The notes below the pieces were generated by a model. The model worked only from the letters and a program-made list of their open reading frames with translations, searched no databases and was not told the DNA's origin. The position numbers and the translations under genes are program-made. A DNA stretch of 64,000 bases from Hetaerina americana (taxonomy: Eukaryota; Arthropoda; Insecta; Odonata; Calopterygidae), in the NCBI GenBank assembly GCA_022747635.1, contig JAKTNV010000005.1, forward strand, positions 82,810,809 to 82,874,808. The letters are read 5' to 3'. This document shows positions 12,854 to 25,737 of the stretch, one piece after another. Positions within the stretch are counted from its first letter, which is position 1. Each line of letters begins with the position of its first letter.

Positions 12854-15139
12854 TAATTATGTCCATCCAAAAACCTACCTTAATTGGTAGATTACCTTAA
12901 AAAAATGACGTTTGGACCGAAATTCTCAGAAATCAGTCTGGTGTAACACTAAATTCTCTAAGTTATTTCAAGTAATATTCTGGTGAGAAAAATACAATGC
13001 AAATTAAACTGAGATGACAATTTCATTCTTGAGTGGCTAAACCTTAATTTATCTCGGTTTAACGATGCAAAGTCGTAGTTTCATCATGCAATCTAGGAAC
13101 TCGAAATGTAACGGGAATAGAGCCGAGCTGAGCGGGAGTCTTTGAATTGTATGTCGAATGAATAGTGTTGTATTTCCATTAAATCGGGTTAAAAGAGAAC
13201 AAAAACGAGGTTAATGGCAGGGAGCGATTTGAGCGATGGAGTTTTTACCACTGACGCATATTAAGGGAATATTGAATAATCTCGACCCTCTTTTGACGAT
13301 CGCCTGGCTAACGTGATTAGTCGGAGCGCAAGAGTTTGCTAGCAAACAAGTTGTCAATCATATTCAGATCATAGCGAATAGTTCAGAATGTTTGTTCCTT
13401 TTTTTCCTCCACCCCTCTCCATTTTACGACCCTTTTTGGTGTCAAAGATGGGTGCTGTACGATTCCATTTTTTTTAACTTATGCGCCCTCATAGGAAGTT
13501 GAAGGATATATTACTTTCTCTTTTAGGATCCCTGGCGGTTGAGATAAGAATTGCGAAATAGCCTAGAATTTAGCCCTCGCTTACGAGCGCTTTTCATTGA
13601 AAGCTTCGATATTCAAGAAAGGACACAATATTTTCAATTATTACTCATAATATTTTTTTACATCTCTACTTTCTCGAAAGTAAAGTCAGATAGCTTCCAC
13701 TTTCTAATTTCCGGAGAGATGGCCTGGTGTTTCCTTAGAAAAACAATGTAAAACCAATACAGCAAAAAAAGAGATGAGATTTTTTGCCCTTTTTAACTTT
13801 ACTTTTTCTAACTTTTTTTTACTCGCATATTTTCATTTTGAAAATTTTGGAAATTTTCCCTATATCATTATTGACTTATCCACGAGGGGGTTTTCAAAGA
13901 AATTTTGTTTTTTCCTAAATAAGAATAAGTAGTTGATAAGAAAGAGTCAAGCATTCAAAGGAATTTCAAATTAGCTAGATGGCACCCAGAATATTCTTCT
14001 GATACTGGTGACGCAAATAGGGTTGTTCATTCGTTAATTCTACCAAGTTCCACAAAGAAAGAAACCAGATTATTCGAATAAGGAAAAATTCTTTATAAAT
14101 TGTATGGATTCGCGTCAAGTAAGATGAAATAATATTAATTTTTTTCCAGTGAAATACGCCGTAAGAGGTCAGAAGCAAATAAAAAAAATAAGAATCCTCG
14201 GAATAACTCGACTTATAGCGCATTTTTATCCTTTAATTTCATTGAAGTTCTTTTCTCCAGTTACTTCCTTAAAAAATCCAGAGTCAAGTTCCGAGGTGTG
14301 CAATTAGCATGCATTTAATTGTAGAATTAACAACTTTTAGAATGACCTCAATCAATATTTGCATGCCTTGGCAAAGCGAATTTTATTAACCTGTTATTTT
14401 CTCCATTCGGTTCCCGTAAAACTCTTACTGAGTTGGAGTTGCTGCCTTGGATATGCCCCTTGATTGATTGCGGTGTCAAAAAAACATTTGCACAGAGATT
14501 TTATACCTCAGAGTAAAACTTGATAACAAACCATCATTTTTTCCTCCATTTTTCCTATTCCATTTAAAACATAATGAAAGTAGCAGGAAGGGTCACCTCA
14601 GGCTGCTTTCTTTTTTTTAGCTTTCGTAGTCATATTTCCACATACATTTCTGTAATTTCCGAGTGGAGACTGTTGTCTATGAATAGTAAATAACTGAGGA
14701 AGTAGGGACCTATGGAGTTTTCATTGCAGGCTTTTGGAAAGCGTGAAATGAAACGATAGGGGTCGCATGATGTGAAAAATTTTGAATTCAGGACCATTTC
14801 TCCTGCTCTCCAGCATCTCAGCGTGGGTATCAGTACTTGAAAAACATTCAACAAAAACCGACGATATTTTATATGTGAAAGAATATTTTTGACTGAAGTT
14901 TCTTAGACTCATTTTTTTAACCTGTGAATTTTGAGTGCTCTAGAAATATATAGAGATATTTCTTGAGTCAATAGGTATACATATGCTCCTGGCTAATAAT
15001 TTAGCCAGGAGCAGATGCCAGAATTAACCACACTCGGCATCAAAGACTCTTTTTCATTCGAAAAGATGGTCTCGATAGGTAATGAAATCTTTGAAACCAC
15101 TAAATAATCCTCCGTAGGCATATCCATCGGGTCTGCTTT
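12854..15139. other. No recognised gene
   Basis: AT-rich, no recognisable gene. Between about 13100 and 13380 the sequence is more balanced in composition and may be a conserved non-coding stretch, but nothing identifies it. Confidence 0.45.
14984..15013. repeat. Perfect 13-bp inverted repeat with TAAT loop
   Basis: The arm tgctcctggctaa is followed by taat and the exact reverse complement ttagccaggagca. It would form a 13-bp hairpin in single-stranded DNA or RNA. No tract of T follows that would suggest a Pol III terminator. Confidence 0.8.
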
Positions 15140-15650
15140 CTGAAGCGGATTTTTTTCCGACCCCCCTCATCCATCACGAGTGTGATCTCGGTGCCTCGGT
15201 GGTCAGCTTGCATCTCAGATCCGCGTCGCTGATCTCCGTTAGCGCTCATTCCGCTCCCCGCCCCTGACCCTTGACGACCACAAAGTCGGTCTCTCCCCGC
15301 TTCGTCCCCTGAAGGACCGTCCCGACCCTATCATCCCTTTCTCGCAGGCGACGGCGACGCCTCGGACCTCAAGGGAGCCAGGCATCGGTGGTGGCCGTGG
15401 GGATTGGAGGACTGAATCGGCTTCTCCCCAGACTCGTTCGCTTAATTTGCAAGTCCTATGAGGGGGGAGGGAGGTAGGATTTCCCCCACCCGGGAAGTTT
15501 CGCCGCCGGGGCGTTGCCTACGGGAGCCTCCTGCTTGCCCACTTCTTGCGGGGAACCTATGCCTCGCGTACATCCTCTTCTCGTAGGGTGACGGAGTATG
15601 TCTAGCACGTGATGTGGCTTTGTTCTCGAGAGAGAGTGAGAGGGAAAGCT
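15140..15650. other. GC-rich island, pyrimidine-rich on plus strand
   Basis: A GC-rich block with dense CG dinucleotides (for example ctcgcaggcgacggcgacgc near 15345). The minus-strand frame 15442-15837 (131 codons) is open but has no recognisable domain. It may be a promoter-like island or untranslated exon; no splice-supported gene model can be made by eye. Confidence 0.4.
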
Positions 15651-16466
15651 TCACGCACGTCTTCAGTACGAAGGCTTTGCGCGCATACCGCAAAGTTTCC
15701 TTAAATGTCATGCTTACACTCACCCGTTCGAATAGTTTTCGACTCCAAGTGAATTTTCTGCTCGGCTGATATGAATCCCTTAGTAAAACGTTACCATGAG
15801 CGTAAATTGTATTGCTAGCCATTCCCTCCACAAACAAACGCCCGGATCCACTTTAAATAAAAGGATGTTTACTCTGAAGAGGTCAGAAAGGAAATAAAAG
15901 TGATGATAATTATGTCACCTCTTTCGGTTTAACTGGGACGCGTTTAGAAATCAAAGTACTCTTGGTGTGGCAATGAAATATTTGAATATTCTCGAATGAT
16001 ATTTTAAGCCGGTGAGAATGTATTCTCTCTACCCCGTGATGATCAATCCCAACTTTCCTTTCGATAGCGATATGGTAATATTTAATTCATATATCTTACA
16101 GATATTATTTTTTACGAAAGAGTCTTATTTTTTTAATTTTATGTTTCATTTAAAGAAAGATGATTGAGATTTAAGTCTTTCGCTTCCCTTTAATTAATCT
16201 TTAACGCCAAATCATCTTTTTTCTTTGACCTTATGTAGAGAATAAACTTTTCTTGCAAGCTCTAGTGCATACGATATTTTAATATATACCTTATATATAA
16301 AATACCCCTATACAGTACCTGTTTAATTAAAGAAATGAGTATAAAATCTATCATTGAAATATGTGTTATCTCGATATAGCTGTCTACGAGTAAAAATCGG
16401 ATAGGTTGAGATACGTAGTTCGCATCTGTGGGAGATATGCCGTCAGTCGGAGACACATGGGAGAAC

Positions 16467-16680
16467 TATGAAAGGCAGTCAAATGAAAACCTAACAGACG
16501 AACACACTAGACCAGTCCGCGCACCAACAAGGACATTGCCCAACAACAACGTGAACCAGTGAGGTTCCACTACGAAGTTCTCCTACGACAGCGATGGCAG
16601 TATCGATACGTTACAGCAGTGTTGCTGCCTTTCTCTCGCACTGTGTTATGGCGGGTATTCGATTTTCATTTGACTGCCCC
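16467..16680. mobile_element. MITE-like element with GGCAGTCAAATGAAAA terminal repeats
   Basis: About 214 bases bounded by the inverted repeat ggcagtcaaatgaaaa (from 16474) and ttttcatttgactgcc (to 16678), 16 of 16 bases matching, with TA dinucleotides close to both ends as expected for Tc1/mariner-type insertion. There is no transposase frame inside. Size, terminal repeats and TA flanks fit a miniature non-autonomous element derived from an internally deleted DNA transposon. The exact outer boundaries differ by a few bases between the two ends. Confidence 0.65.
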
Positions 16681-16810
16681 TTATGCATAGAACAACTGCT
16701 AACATTCGAATGGAATGAAATGAAATGGAAAATCTATCACTATAAAACTTAGGGCAATATGAATATATATATACATATATTAAAATGTTAATATATTATG
16801 AGTACATAGT

Positions 16811-16815
<5 letters not shown>

Positions 16816-16864
<49 letters not shown>
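16816..16864. repeat. (TA)n microsatellite
   Basis: An uninterrupted alternating AT run of about 49 bases. Confidence 0.95.
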
Positions 16865-16869
<5 letters not shown>

Positions 16870-18135
16870 CAGTAGTTAACATAATTCGACTGGATACTTT
16901 AATCCGTCAAGTTGTAGCGTACAGACCGATTTTTGTATTTATCAACTAATCAACGAAAATTTATGATTTTATGATAAAGCTATCGATTAAATCAATACCG
17001 GAAACTAGTTATGCAAATGCTTTCGGAAAGAGAGTGATCAAGCAGACGTTACTCAATCGAATAATTTAAATCATGTTATCCGATATGCTAAAAGAGCATC
17101 TCAAGATTTTAATATGAATCCATGTACATATTGATAAAATTTCTGTATTTGCTTGAAGTTCTCACGTTTTAACTAAATTGAACTCTGGGCTTCTTTATAT
17201 GGTTAGTTTATTGTTCATCATTTAGGACAAGTACACTATTTCATTCATTTATATTATTATCACCAAATATACAATCTTCCGCGAGCACAGAAATACGATT
17301 AACAGATAGAAACACATAATTAATATGTTGGACTGCGCGTAATTAGGGTATCTCTCATAGATCAGAGATATATTTACTCAATGTTCTCGCAGTTAACACA
17401 ATGAAGGTCAATTCAATTATCCTCTTCCACCATTCAACAACCTTCGTTTCTTCATACGTATAGGCTCAAAAAGAAATGTCACGCGTCTTCTGCCCACGTG
17501 GGATTTCATCACCCTGCTGAATCACCTTTTTCGGTCACGGATGACCACGCCAAGGTTCAAATCCGATTAGACCACCTCCAGGGTTTTCAACGGGACATCC
17601 TTCCTGGACGCAAATGTCCGCCAACCCCAAATCGTATTCTTTTCTGCCCGAAATGTTTCCCCCGCGAGCCCACTAATCACTCGCCACCACTCGGAAAGGA
17701 GAACTTTCCAGCCTCCGTACCCTCTTGGAGCACGCACCCTGTGTACCAACCCACTTCCAGGCGAGACGTCCTGGAAATGGGGGGGGGAAGGGAGGAGTAT
17801 TTTCCCATCCAGCCGCGAACGAATGAGCCCACGGCTCTCCACAAAACCGCCCCGGAGGATCTTGAAATGTCAGGGAATCGAACTCGGGGGGTCTGGCGAG
17901 ATGTCCGTGAGTGGAGGGTATTATTTTTGATGAGGAGGGTGTGGTGGGGGGGTGGCAGGCCATCGCTGCCACCTCTTGCCCCATCGAAACACACAACGTG
18001 TCTTCCGAGCCAGTACCCCATAAAAGGGCGATGTGAGGAAGATGGAAGATTCGATCTCGCAACCCTCGCCTAGATCACGGGAAGGACACACCTTTTTCTG
18101 TATGGCCCCGCTTCACTCCTCCTTGGTGCCCACAT

Positions 18136-18154
18136 GCACACACACACACACACA
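18136..18154. repeat. (CA)n microsatellite
   Basis: A short run of CA dinucleotides inside the pyrimidine-skewed island. Confidence 0.9.
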
Positions 18155-18752
18155 AACGCACAGTCGATGGCACCCACATGCTCACCCACACGGCCAAACA
18201 AACAAACAAACGGAGAAATGGACTGACGCATACGCCATCCGATCGTCAACTTTTTTCGCCGACTCGCTTCCTTTTTTTTGCGCATCTCGCTCCGTTCCGC
18301 CGCACGGCGTTCTAAATCCACCTCCTTTGCCCCATTCCCCAACGTCCACCCTTCCCAAAACTCTCCCCACCCCCCTTCTCTCTCCCTATCGCTCTTTATT
18401 TCCAATGCCCATGGGCGGCGTCCCCATTGTTGGATACGTGTCAACGTCGGCGACCGCTTTGTCCGTAATCAAGGAGCATTGAAGGTCTCCCTGGCAATCT
18501 AGGCCCCCCTGCCCTTACAACCTCCCTCCCGGCCACCGCTCTCCCCCGCAGACAAAAAGCAGTCCTCCCCGGGGTTCCCTTCGACTCTCCCACGGTCGCT
18601 CCCGGCGGTCCACCCACCCCTTCATTACATCTCCTTCCGTCCATAATCCAACGCCTCCCTCCCTCGACCCTCCTCCCACTGACTTCTCACCTCTTTCCTC
18701 CCTCCCTCCCCCCTCATCCCCCCGCAGTGCCCTCCACCCGTGCCAATTAACC

Positions 18753-18772
18753 TTTCTCTCTCTCTCTCTCTC
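18753..18772. repeat. (TC)n microsatellite
   Basis: A short TC run at the right edge of the island. Confidence 0.9.
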
Positions 18773-18780
18773 CGTCAACG

Positions 18781-20520
18781 CGATCAAAAAGTTATCCTGC
18801 TTTGTTGAGATGGGGGCGTTATTGAGCAGACCCATATCGTGTATTTTTAATGAAAACGTTCGCATTGAAGTAGTCATTCGTTATCGTTAGCGTAAGGAAA
18901 GCTCAAGGAAATAATGGTCGCTAGCGGTCCATAGCATTATTTACGCCTTATTATTTTGTGCTATCCATTGCCCAATAATTTCAGGAACATTCCTGCACGT
19001 ATATGCATAAAGAACGATAAAGAACATTCTTTTGAGTCATATTGATAGAGTATATACGTATTTTCAATCAATGTATCTCTTTACGGTCTCAATTATCTAA
19101 TCAGACAGGATAGTACAATTACCGTAGGGTTGAGGTGAAGTTTCGTTTTTAGTAAATTTTCGTAATTCTACGTTAGTCTAATCCTATACATTCAAAATTA
19201 TAGTTCCAACAATTTAAAATTATTTTTTTAACATAAATCAAGCTTGCCTCGCTCCTAAAACATAGTAAACGCTGCCATTTTGTTTTCCGTTCGTCTTTGA
19301 TGTTGCCTGGTTCTTTAAAAACTTAATAATATGGAAGCACCCATTACAAGGGAATGGTAACGTATGGTCACCTCAGGTGGTTGACTATTATTATCTGTAA
19401 TTAAAACGCATTTTATTTAAAGTTTATGATATACCTGTGTTGTTTCAATTTTGTAGTAGAATTTTTACTCAAAAGTACCAAATGATGGTTATTCATTTAA
19501 AAAAAAACCGCGTGGCATAAATCTCTGTATTTCGTAAAACAATTATTCATAAGTAATTACGATTCAAATTCTTTCGCAGATGATGTTTCGATTGAAGTAA
19601 ATTTTGGAACGCACATAGGGTATAATTTATAGCATTGCATTAACACACATTTGAATCGTTCAATTTTAAATTATATTAACGAAAATTTCACCAATGCATG
19701 CTTAAGATGGCACCACTAAGAGCGATGTACATCAATATTTCTTCAAACATACTATTCGGTTAAATTTACTTTTTATCGATTACTTTAAAATGTATTTGCA
19801 AACATAATTGTCACAATATGAATTCATATCACTTTAAATACACGCATTCACCCATAGCAAGCCTGTGAGGGAACGAGCGAGATGACCAAAAATATCCTCA
19901 ACGGTGGGAAATCCGAAACAAAGCAAAAGAGATAACTGCTTTCCAATTAACGGGAATAACAATAAACGAAAAAGTGTTTAACACAGAGCATATGGAAGCA
20001 GTTATTATAACTATTAATACGTTTAAATTTTCTTCAGACATGATTCAATGACGAGTAACACAGGATTAAATATTTTGAATGTTTTAAATATGGTTCTACC
20101 AAATGTTTGTAAAAATATAGACCTGATAAATGTATATCGATCAAATAATGTAAAATCAATGAGAGCAATGTCTGTTATGCTGGAAGCCATAGAAGAAGGA
20201 ACCACGTACTGCATAAAATATGATTAAAGGCCTAGGACAACCTACGGGGACCAGCCGGCAACGTGAAATAGTGGCAATTCGCATTCTATGTGAGCATTAA
20301 TTTTAGCATTTGGGACTTACTTAAATTATTCTCCTGCACTGTGTTAAAACAAATTAAATCTACTCGTGTTCATAGATAAAAATGGTGCTATCCGTGTGTG
20401 CTGTAGGTATTATATTTCTGCAGTTGGATTTTTGCCGGAAATGCAAGAGCCACTTAATTAAGAAATAGCTAGAATAGAACAAGTGAACTTTGTGGATAAA
20501 GTTATTAAATCTGGAGATAG
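18781..20520. other. No recognised gene
   Basis: AT-rich; only short frames with no motifs. Confidence 0.5.
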
Positions 20521-20522
20521 CA

Positions 20523-20580
20523 GTCACTGTTTATACTCTGATGAAGGTGGCTGGGATCACTGAGATGTGTCTTCAGTGGG
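20523..20580 (+). ncRNA. Hammerhead-ribozyme-like motif (candidate, degenerate)
   Basis: An exact CTGATGA box (20538-20544) is followed by one extra A, a stem GGTG (20546-20549) pairing with CACT (20558-20561), GAGA (20562-20565, GAAA expected), TGTG as a tiny loop, then T and C (20570-20571) where cleavage would fall. CACTG (20525-20529) can pair with CAGTG (20574-20578) as an outer stem I. This is the order of a minimal hammerhead core such as those known in Penelope-like retroelements. The extra base after CTGATGA, the GAGA, and unpaired bases next to the core argue that it is inactive or a chance match. The sequence around it may be a retroelement terminus. Confidence 0.3.
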
Positions 20581-20619
20581 TTTGTTTTTTTTTAATTTGA
20601 CTAATCTTTTATTTAAATA

Positions 20620-23185
20620 TTTTTACACTAGTATCTGTAAATATACATGTGCATTGGGCATCACATTATAAATAATAACTTTAGTAGGATGGTATCGTCA
20701 AGTTTTCAATAGGAAGGCGGAACTACAGGTATTTCATTTCGACTTCTGTTAGCGGAGGGTTGAAGTTTCCGTCGAAATAAAAATAAACCCATCCCTATTC
20801 GATTGATTTAATCGTTAGTGGCGGAAAATTATGCTATTTTAAAACTATCGAAAATTTATTTTTTCTCACCTCATCAATAAGTATTTTACTCCCTTCACAA
20901 ACTTAATTTATTCCCATTGGAATTACAAAGGATTACTTTTCGAAATTTTATGGACACATCAGATATGTTCGTGATAGATACCTATTCGTTTATCGTAGGA
21001 GAAAAATTTGACATCATAATGTCGGAAATAAATTCAAGATTTTGGAATGTCTACTGGGAACCGGGTTTCAATGGATTTGATCCAATATAAAGAATTTAAT
21101 ATTAGGTCCATGGCAATGGCATTATTAATTGTAGCGATGTGTGTCGTGGTTACAACAAAAATATCAAGCATCCTTAGTGTCAATTCAAGAATTAAAAAAA
21201 AGGAATTTGAGAATTATCACTGTGTGTTCTAGGTTTAAATGGTAAGAAATTTTAGGATGTAAACTGTTAATTTTAACTGTTTGTATTTAATTTTTAAGTG
21301 TTTTATACCTAAATATCGTGGGTCACGTGAATATGTTTCTTCCGCCAAATTTTATTTTCCAATGGGAATTAGGTTCGCAGGAGGAGGATACGAATGATTT
21401 ACCAAAATATGTCAACTGGCTAAAGGGGGCGTCTTAACTCCTTATGTCCTTTTAGATATACTACGACCGCAGTGCTGAGTGTGGATCTCTTTCTTTCGCC
21501 ATGAGGAAAAAGAATGTGATAGTGGGAAACTCACTGAGCTAAATGTAAAGTTTATTCCGACCGAGCTGCATAACCTGAAATCATTGTAATCGTTGTAAAT
21601 GGACGGACGAGTAGCTTTATCTAGCGAAAAAGGCGCTGACTTAGAAAAACTATAAATCGCGCCCCTTCCCTGCCGTTCCCAATTTAAGCCTATCATCCAT
21701 CTTTCCCTCCCGCTCTTTTTCTCTATTCATCTTCGTCCTCTGCGTACTACTCCCTAGTACTTCTTCTTCCATTCCTCCATTCCGCCCTTCCATAAGTGAA
21801 GCAACTGCGGAGCTTAAAAGAAAAAAAAATGAGTCGCCTTGTCGCAGTTGGAAGAATAACTTCAGTGACAGACTGGCTTCTTCGAATTCTCAAAATGGAA
21901 CCGGAAATATTTAATGGAAGCTTGAATTATCCGTCAAAATAAAAATTGAATCTATTACTTTTCAATCCTAATATCGATTTGCCGAGTTTTCCTTTGGATT
22001 CCTAATTTGGAATCATCGTTTCTCATGCCACAAGGGTGATTCTCAAAGAACTACAGGTATACACAAAACCACAACGGGCAGTAACCGTTGATTGCGGCAA
22101 TCACGGCACGGTGAGTAGATCAATTCTCAAAGAAAAGAAGTGTCGTTTATCATCATTCATCAGTCTTCATATATGTCTTAAAGAAAATTGAATTACTTTG
22201 TTTTGACCGAGAGATATAATAACATTGATTTTTCCCAAGAAACTTCTGAACGAGTTATAATGGGCATTTGACGAGATGGAATCAGTTTTATTCGAGCATA
22301 ACCTGCCCTCAATTACTTATGCATTTAACGCTTATGATTTGTCTTTTGTGACGCCCATATCTCATGTTAATATCACCCCTGAAAAGATCCATTAGCAAAA
22401 CTCCAACGTTTACACTGTTTTCAAATATATTTTGTATTTGTACCGAAGGTGATTGAAGTTGGAACATGGTCCAAATTTGGCGCCTTGCTCTAGTTAAGCA
22501 CAAAATACTTCAGTATTGTTTTTATTTCGTCGTTTTGTCTTAAGAAAATATAAAATTTTTATAGTCATATATAAAAGTATAGTTTTTATTTTGATGGTTG
22601 AAAGCATAAACAAATGCCTTTTTTCGGCACGCATTCGTTTGCTTCTGCTTTTGTTTCGACGAATATTAGCAAATTTTTTTATTATAGCCATTCAATGAGC
22701 TATGTTAATTTTATTGAACATCCCTTGAGGTGATATTTCTGGAGTCTGAAGTAATCGAAACATCGCCACGTTATATGATGTGGCTTGTAGCAAGAAAGTC
22801 CACCTGTTCCAGGGGATGGAATCACCTTTGATGACACAGTCTACTGCGGGGTTTGGTTTTAAGATGCCTCATCTCCGTTATATTTGACGTGCGTAAAAAT
22901 CGATCAATCATTTAAGTACGGAGATAAAGTTTATTTGTTTGGTGATATATCAGGAGCGTTTGAGTTATAAAAATACATCGACACCGTAAACCTTCGCGAG
23001 CAAAATCACAATATTTAGATTTATCAACTCCCTTTCCAATACTTTAAAAGGACGACACTCCGCAAGGATGCGTCCTCTGAACCTAACGCTTTTAGGGAGC
23101 TCCCGTCGTCGGTTATGCGTAGCCAACGTTCGCCCAACGACCTAATTGGATTCAATCTCCTCATTTACAATACGGAAGCGATGAA
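20620..23185. other. No recognised gene
   Basis: AT-rich with short frames lacking motifs. The phrase attctcaaagaa occurs twice at about 22031 and 22121 without clear extended similarity. Confidence 0.5.
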
Positions 23186-23190
23186 CTTTT

Positions 23191-23212
23191 GTGTGTGTGT
23201 GTGTGTGTGTGT
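23191..23212. repeat. (GT)n microsatellite
   Basis: About 11 GT units at the left edge of the next island. Confidence 0.95.
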
Positions 23213-23860
23213 TTGCAACGCGCTCGCCCGTGTCCTACCGCCAAGCCCGTCCCCTTCCCTCACCCCCTATCAATAACGACAATCCAGTGACCCTCTTCTT
23301 CTTACGCTCGTCCTCGCCTCGGTCCCTTATGCGGGGGGGGGGCGCCACCCTCCGATCCCCAATCCACCTCCTTTCGCTCGACACCGCTTTCCAGGAATGC
23401 ATGCCTTCCGAAGGGTCTCTCCCACGACCCCACCCACTTTTCATTCCCTTCCGCGTCCCCAACCGCCACCGCTCCCTTTCATCCCTCGTGTGTGTGTCTG
23501 CATCCGACCCCTACCCTTGTCCCTTCGATCTCACTCCACCTATCCCCCCCTTCCCCTCCGTTAGCCTTCCCGCCCCACCCCCGCTCCCCGAAATTCGCTT
23601 CCTCCGCCTCGCAGTCCGTGCTCCCCTCCTCTCGAAAGAAAGGAGCAAAAACCTCTCTCCGGTCTCGCCTTTGACCTCTCCACACCCAACCCTCCCACTT
23701 GGCCCTCGCCCTCCTTTATCCCCGCGAAAGGGTTGAAGTGAGCACTCCCCCGCCGCCTTTAGCTACCGCCCTCCCTCGACCCTTCCCCCAACCTCCTCTC
23801 CTTCCTTTCAAGCCTTTCCCGACCTCGTCCGTGCGCATTCAAAACGTCCACCGTATCCCT
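23213..23860. other. GC-rich, C/T-skewed island
   Basis: The plus strand is dominated by C and T (for example cctccgttagccttcccgcc near 23555). The open frame 23191-23736 (plus, 181 codons) begins in the GT repeat and is Pro/Ser/Leu-rich, with open frames on the minus strand across the same bases. I see no protein domain and treat it as compositional, of the same type as 17.5-18.8 kb. Confidence 0.45.
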
Positions 23861-24497
23861 CAAAGTCCCCTTCTACGGCCAATATATGGAGGAATTCGAG
23901 TCGGTCGAATAAACCGGTGTTTCCCAACGAGGCTAGGTGCACCTCGGCTTTCTCTCGATAAACAAAGTCATAATGTGTAGCACGGGTTCTAAGGGTATTT
24001 TGAGTAATACGTAGTACGTATTTGGACCCAGATCCTATCAAAACCTACCCTGAGGCAGTAGGCTAACAATAGATTATGGCATAGTCTTAGGATTTGATTA
24101 AGTAATCTCTTTTGTTATATTTTATCATTCTGGAATTTTTTGCAATAAATTAGAGCAATCAGTAGGTATCAAAATATAACTTGGTTCAAAATATAAAGAA
24201 GAAAAGTTAATCTCACCATTAGGTGGGTTGTATTTAGAGCCTAGCGTAAAGAATTTATGAATTATTAGGATGTGTAATCCAAAAGGAAGTCGAAAAAATA
24301 CATTGAGAAAATGGGGTGGGAAAATTAATGCAAATTGAGTGAATGTTTTGGGTAAAAAAGGGGTTATATTTCCGTTTTTCGGTTTTCGCAATTTTTTAAG
24401 GTAGTTAGTAATGTTAATATGTTTGGAGTAAACTAATCCTCTTTTTGCCTTCAAAGTTTGCGCTCTGTTTCCAACCAATTCACCATTTTTCCTTACC

Positions 24498-24500
<3 letters not shown>
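23861..24500. other. No recognised gene; weak hAT-like end motif
   Basis: At about 23920 the sequence ggtgtttcccaacgaggc resembles the CAGTGTTTCCCAAC ends seen in some hAT transposons, but no matching opposite end is visible. The minus-strand frame 24125-24478 (117 codons) has no recognisable motif. Confidence 0.3.

Positions 24501-24575
<75 letters not shown>
24501..24575. repeat. (TA)n microsatellite
   Basis: An uninterrupted alternating AT run of about 75 bases, the longest simple repeat in the window. Confidence 0.95.
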
Positions 24576-24577
<2 letters not shown>

Positions 24578-25737
24578 AAATAAAATACATTTTCTGACAC
24601 AATAACAATGAATACAAATAATGAATACCGTTATCATTTCATATGAAAAATTATTTTAGCTGTTTTAGCTGTGGAGACAATTTGACTTCACCGTGATTTT
24701 AACAAATCTTCATACCCTTTCCCGTTCTTGGTGACAAATTACTCAACTAATTAAAATCCCTTAGACGAGAATCTCAAAAGGAAAGATTTTCATTTTCAGG
24801 GTTGCGACTATTCATTGCCTAAAAAAATTGAAAATTTTCACAACTATGCTACGCTATAACTAGGAGGAAAATTCGCACTTATTTTGTCCCTGCATAGGTG
24901 AACAGGTGACATGAACGTGTAAAATTAAAAAAATACCATTATTTAAATTCTTAAGAGATTTCAGCTTTTCTTTCTAAAAAAACTGCATTCACTAACCTTT
25001 GTAAAGGGAAATTAAATCTAGATTTCATATCAAATTGACCAAATCCTTTTTATTTAATTGTTAGTCGTGCTGGAGAATATTCTAGATTTGTCCGTGCGTA
25101 ATTTCTCTTTCCATTTGACTGAACGTAAAATTATTCTGTTGCTTTAGAATATGAAAAATATCTTGCGGGCACTGCTTTTGGATGACAAAGAACTGAAAAG
25201 TTATCCTCGTCAAATTCCCTCTCCCTCTGTCAGTAAGTTATTCAAAGAGCTTTGGTTTCGTTTGATTTCTCAAAAGTGGAAGAGAAATCGACGCACTGTT
25301 CCTTCTTCGGTTATTTCCATTCGAATGGAGACTGGTAACGTAACTTTTCCAACGGCTCCAGTTTTACCTTCGCCGTGGTGCTTCCACATCGGGTTGAATG
25401 GATAAAATTATTGAGAGGTGAGTTGACTTCCTGTCAAATATCAGTAAGTAATGGAAAGGTAAACATCAGGGGAAATAAGAGCTTCTCCCGAGTTTCTCAT
25501 CCTAATTTGGATGCAGCTCTCCACCTCGAGAAACAAACCTTCTGAATAAGTATTTAGTGTAACCATTGTTTGTAAATAAATTGCTTTCACGTCTGCAACA
25601 ACTAATGTTCAATAGGTGGTTCCAATTCTAAACTTTAACCAGTACAAGTTCTTAAAAATGAATACGTTTTTGGTATCCGCTGAGGTTTGAATTGAGAGTC
25701 GCTTTTGCTTATTTATTCAGTTAAGAAGTGGTTTTTT
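24576..25737. other. No recognised gene
   Basis: AT-rich. The frame 25151-25405 (84 codons) shows no family motif. Confidence 0.5.

Larger units (their letters stand above)
17490..18780. other. GC-rich, C/T-skewed island
   Basis: The longest island in the window. From about 18220 to 18770 the plus strand is almost all C and T with runs such as cccccttctctctccc. The frame 17498-18073 (191 codons, plus) is the longest open frame in the window, but it is overlapped by open frames of over 90 codons on the minus strand (17567-17842, 17673-18062, 17677-18021), is rich in Pro, Arg and Ser, and shows no domain. I therefore regard it as a composition effect rather than a gene, although a lineage-specific exon cannot be excluded. 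Confidence 0.45.

Noticed and set aside
17498..18073. 191-codon plus-strand open frame, the longest in the window
   Set aside because: It lies in a GC-rich, C-skewed island with several overlapping open frames on the other strand, is Pro/Arg/Ser-rich and shows no domain or splice support.
23191..23736. 181-codon plus-strand open frame
   Set aside because: It begins inside a (GT)n repeat and continues through C/T-rich DNA, where stop codons are rare by composition. No motif.
23915..24045. hAT transposon end
   Set aside because: Only one weak end-like motif is visible, with no opposite inverted end and no 8-bp target duplication.
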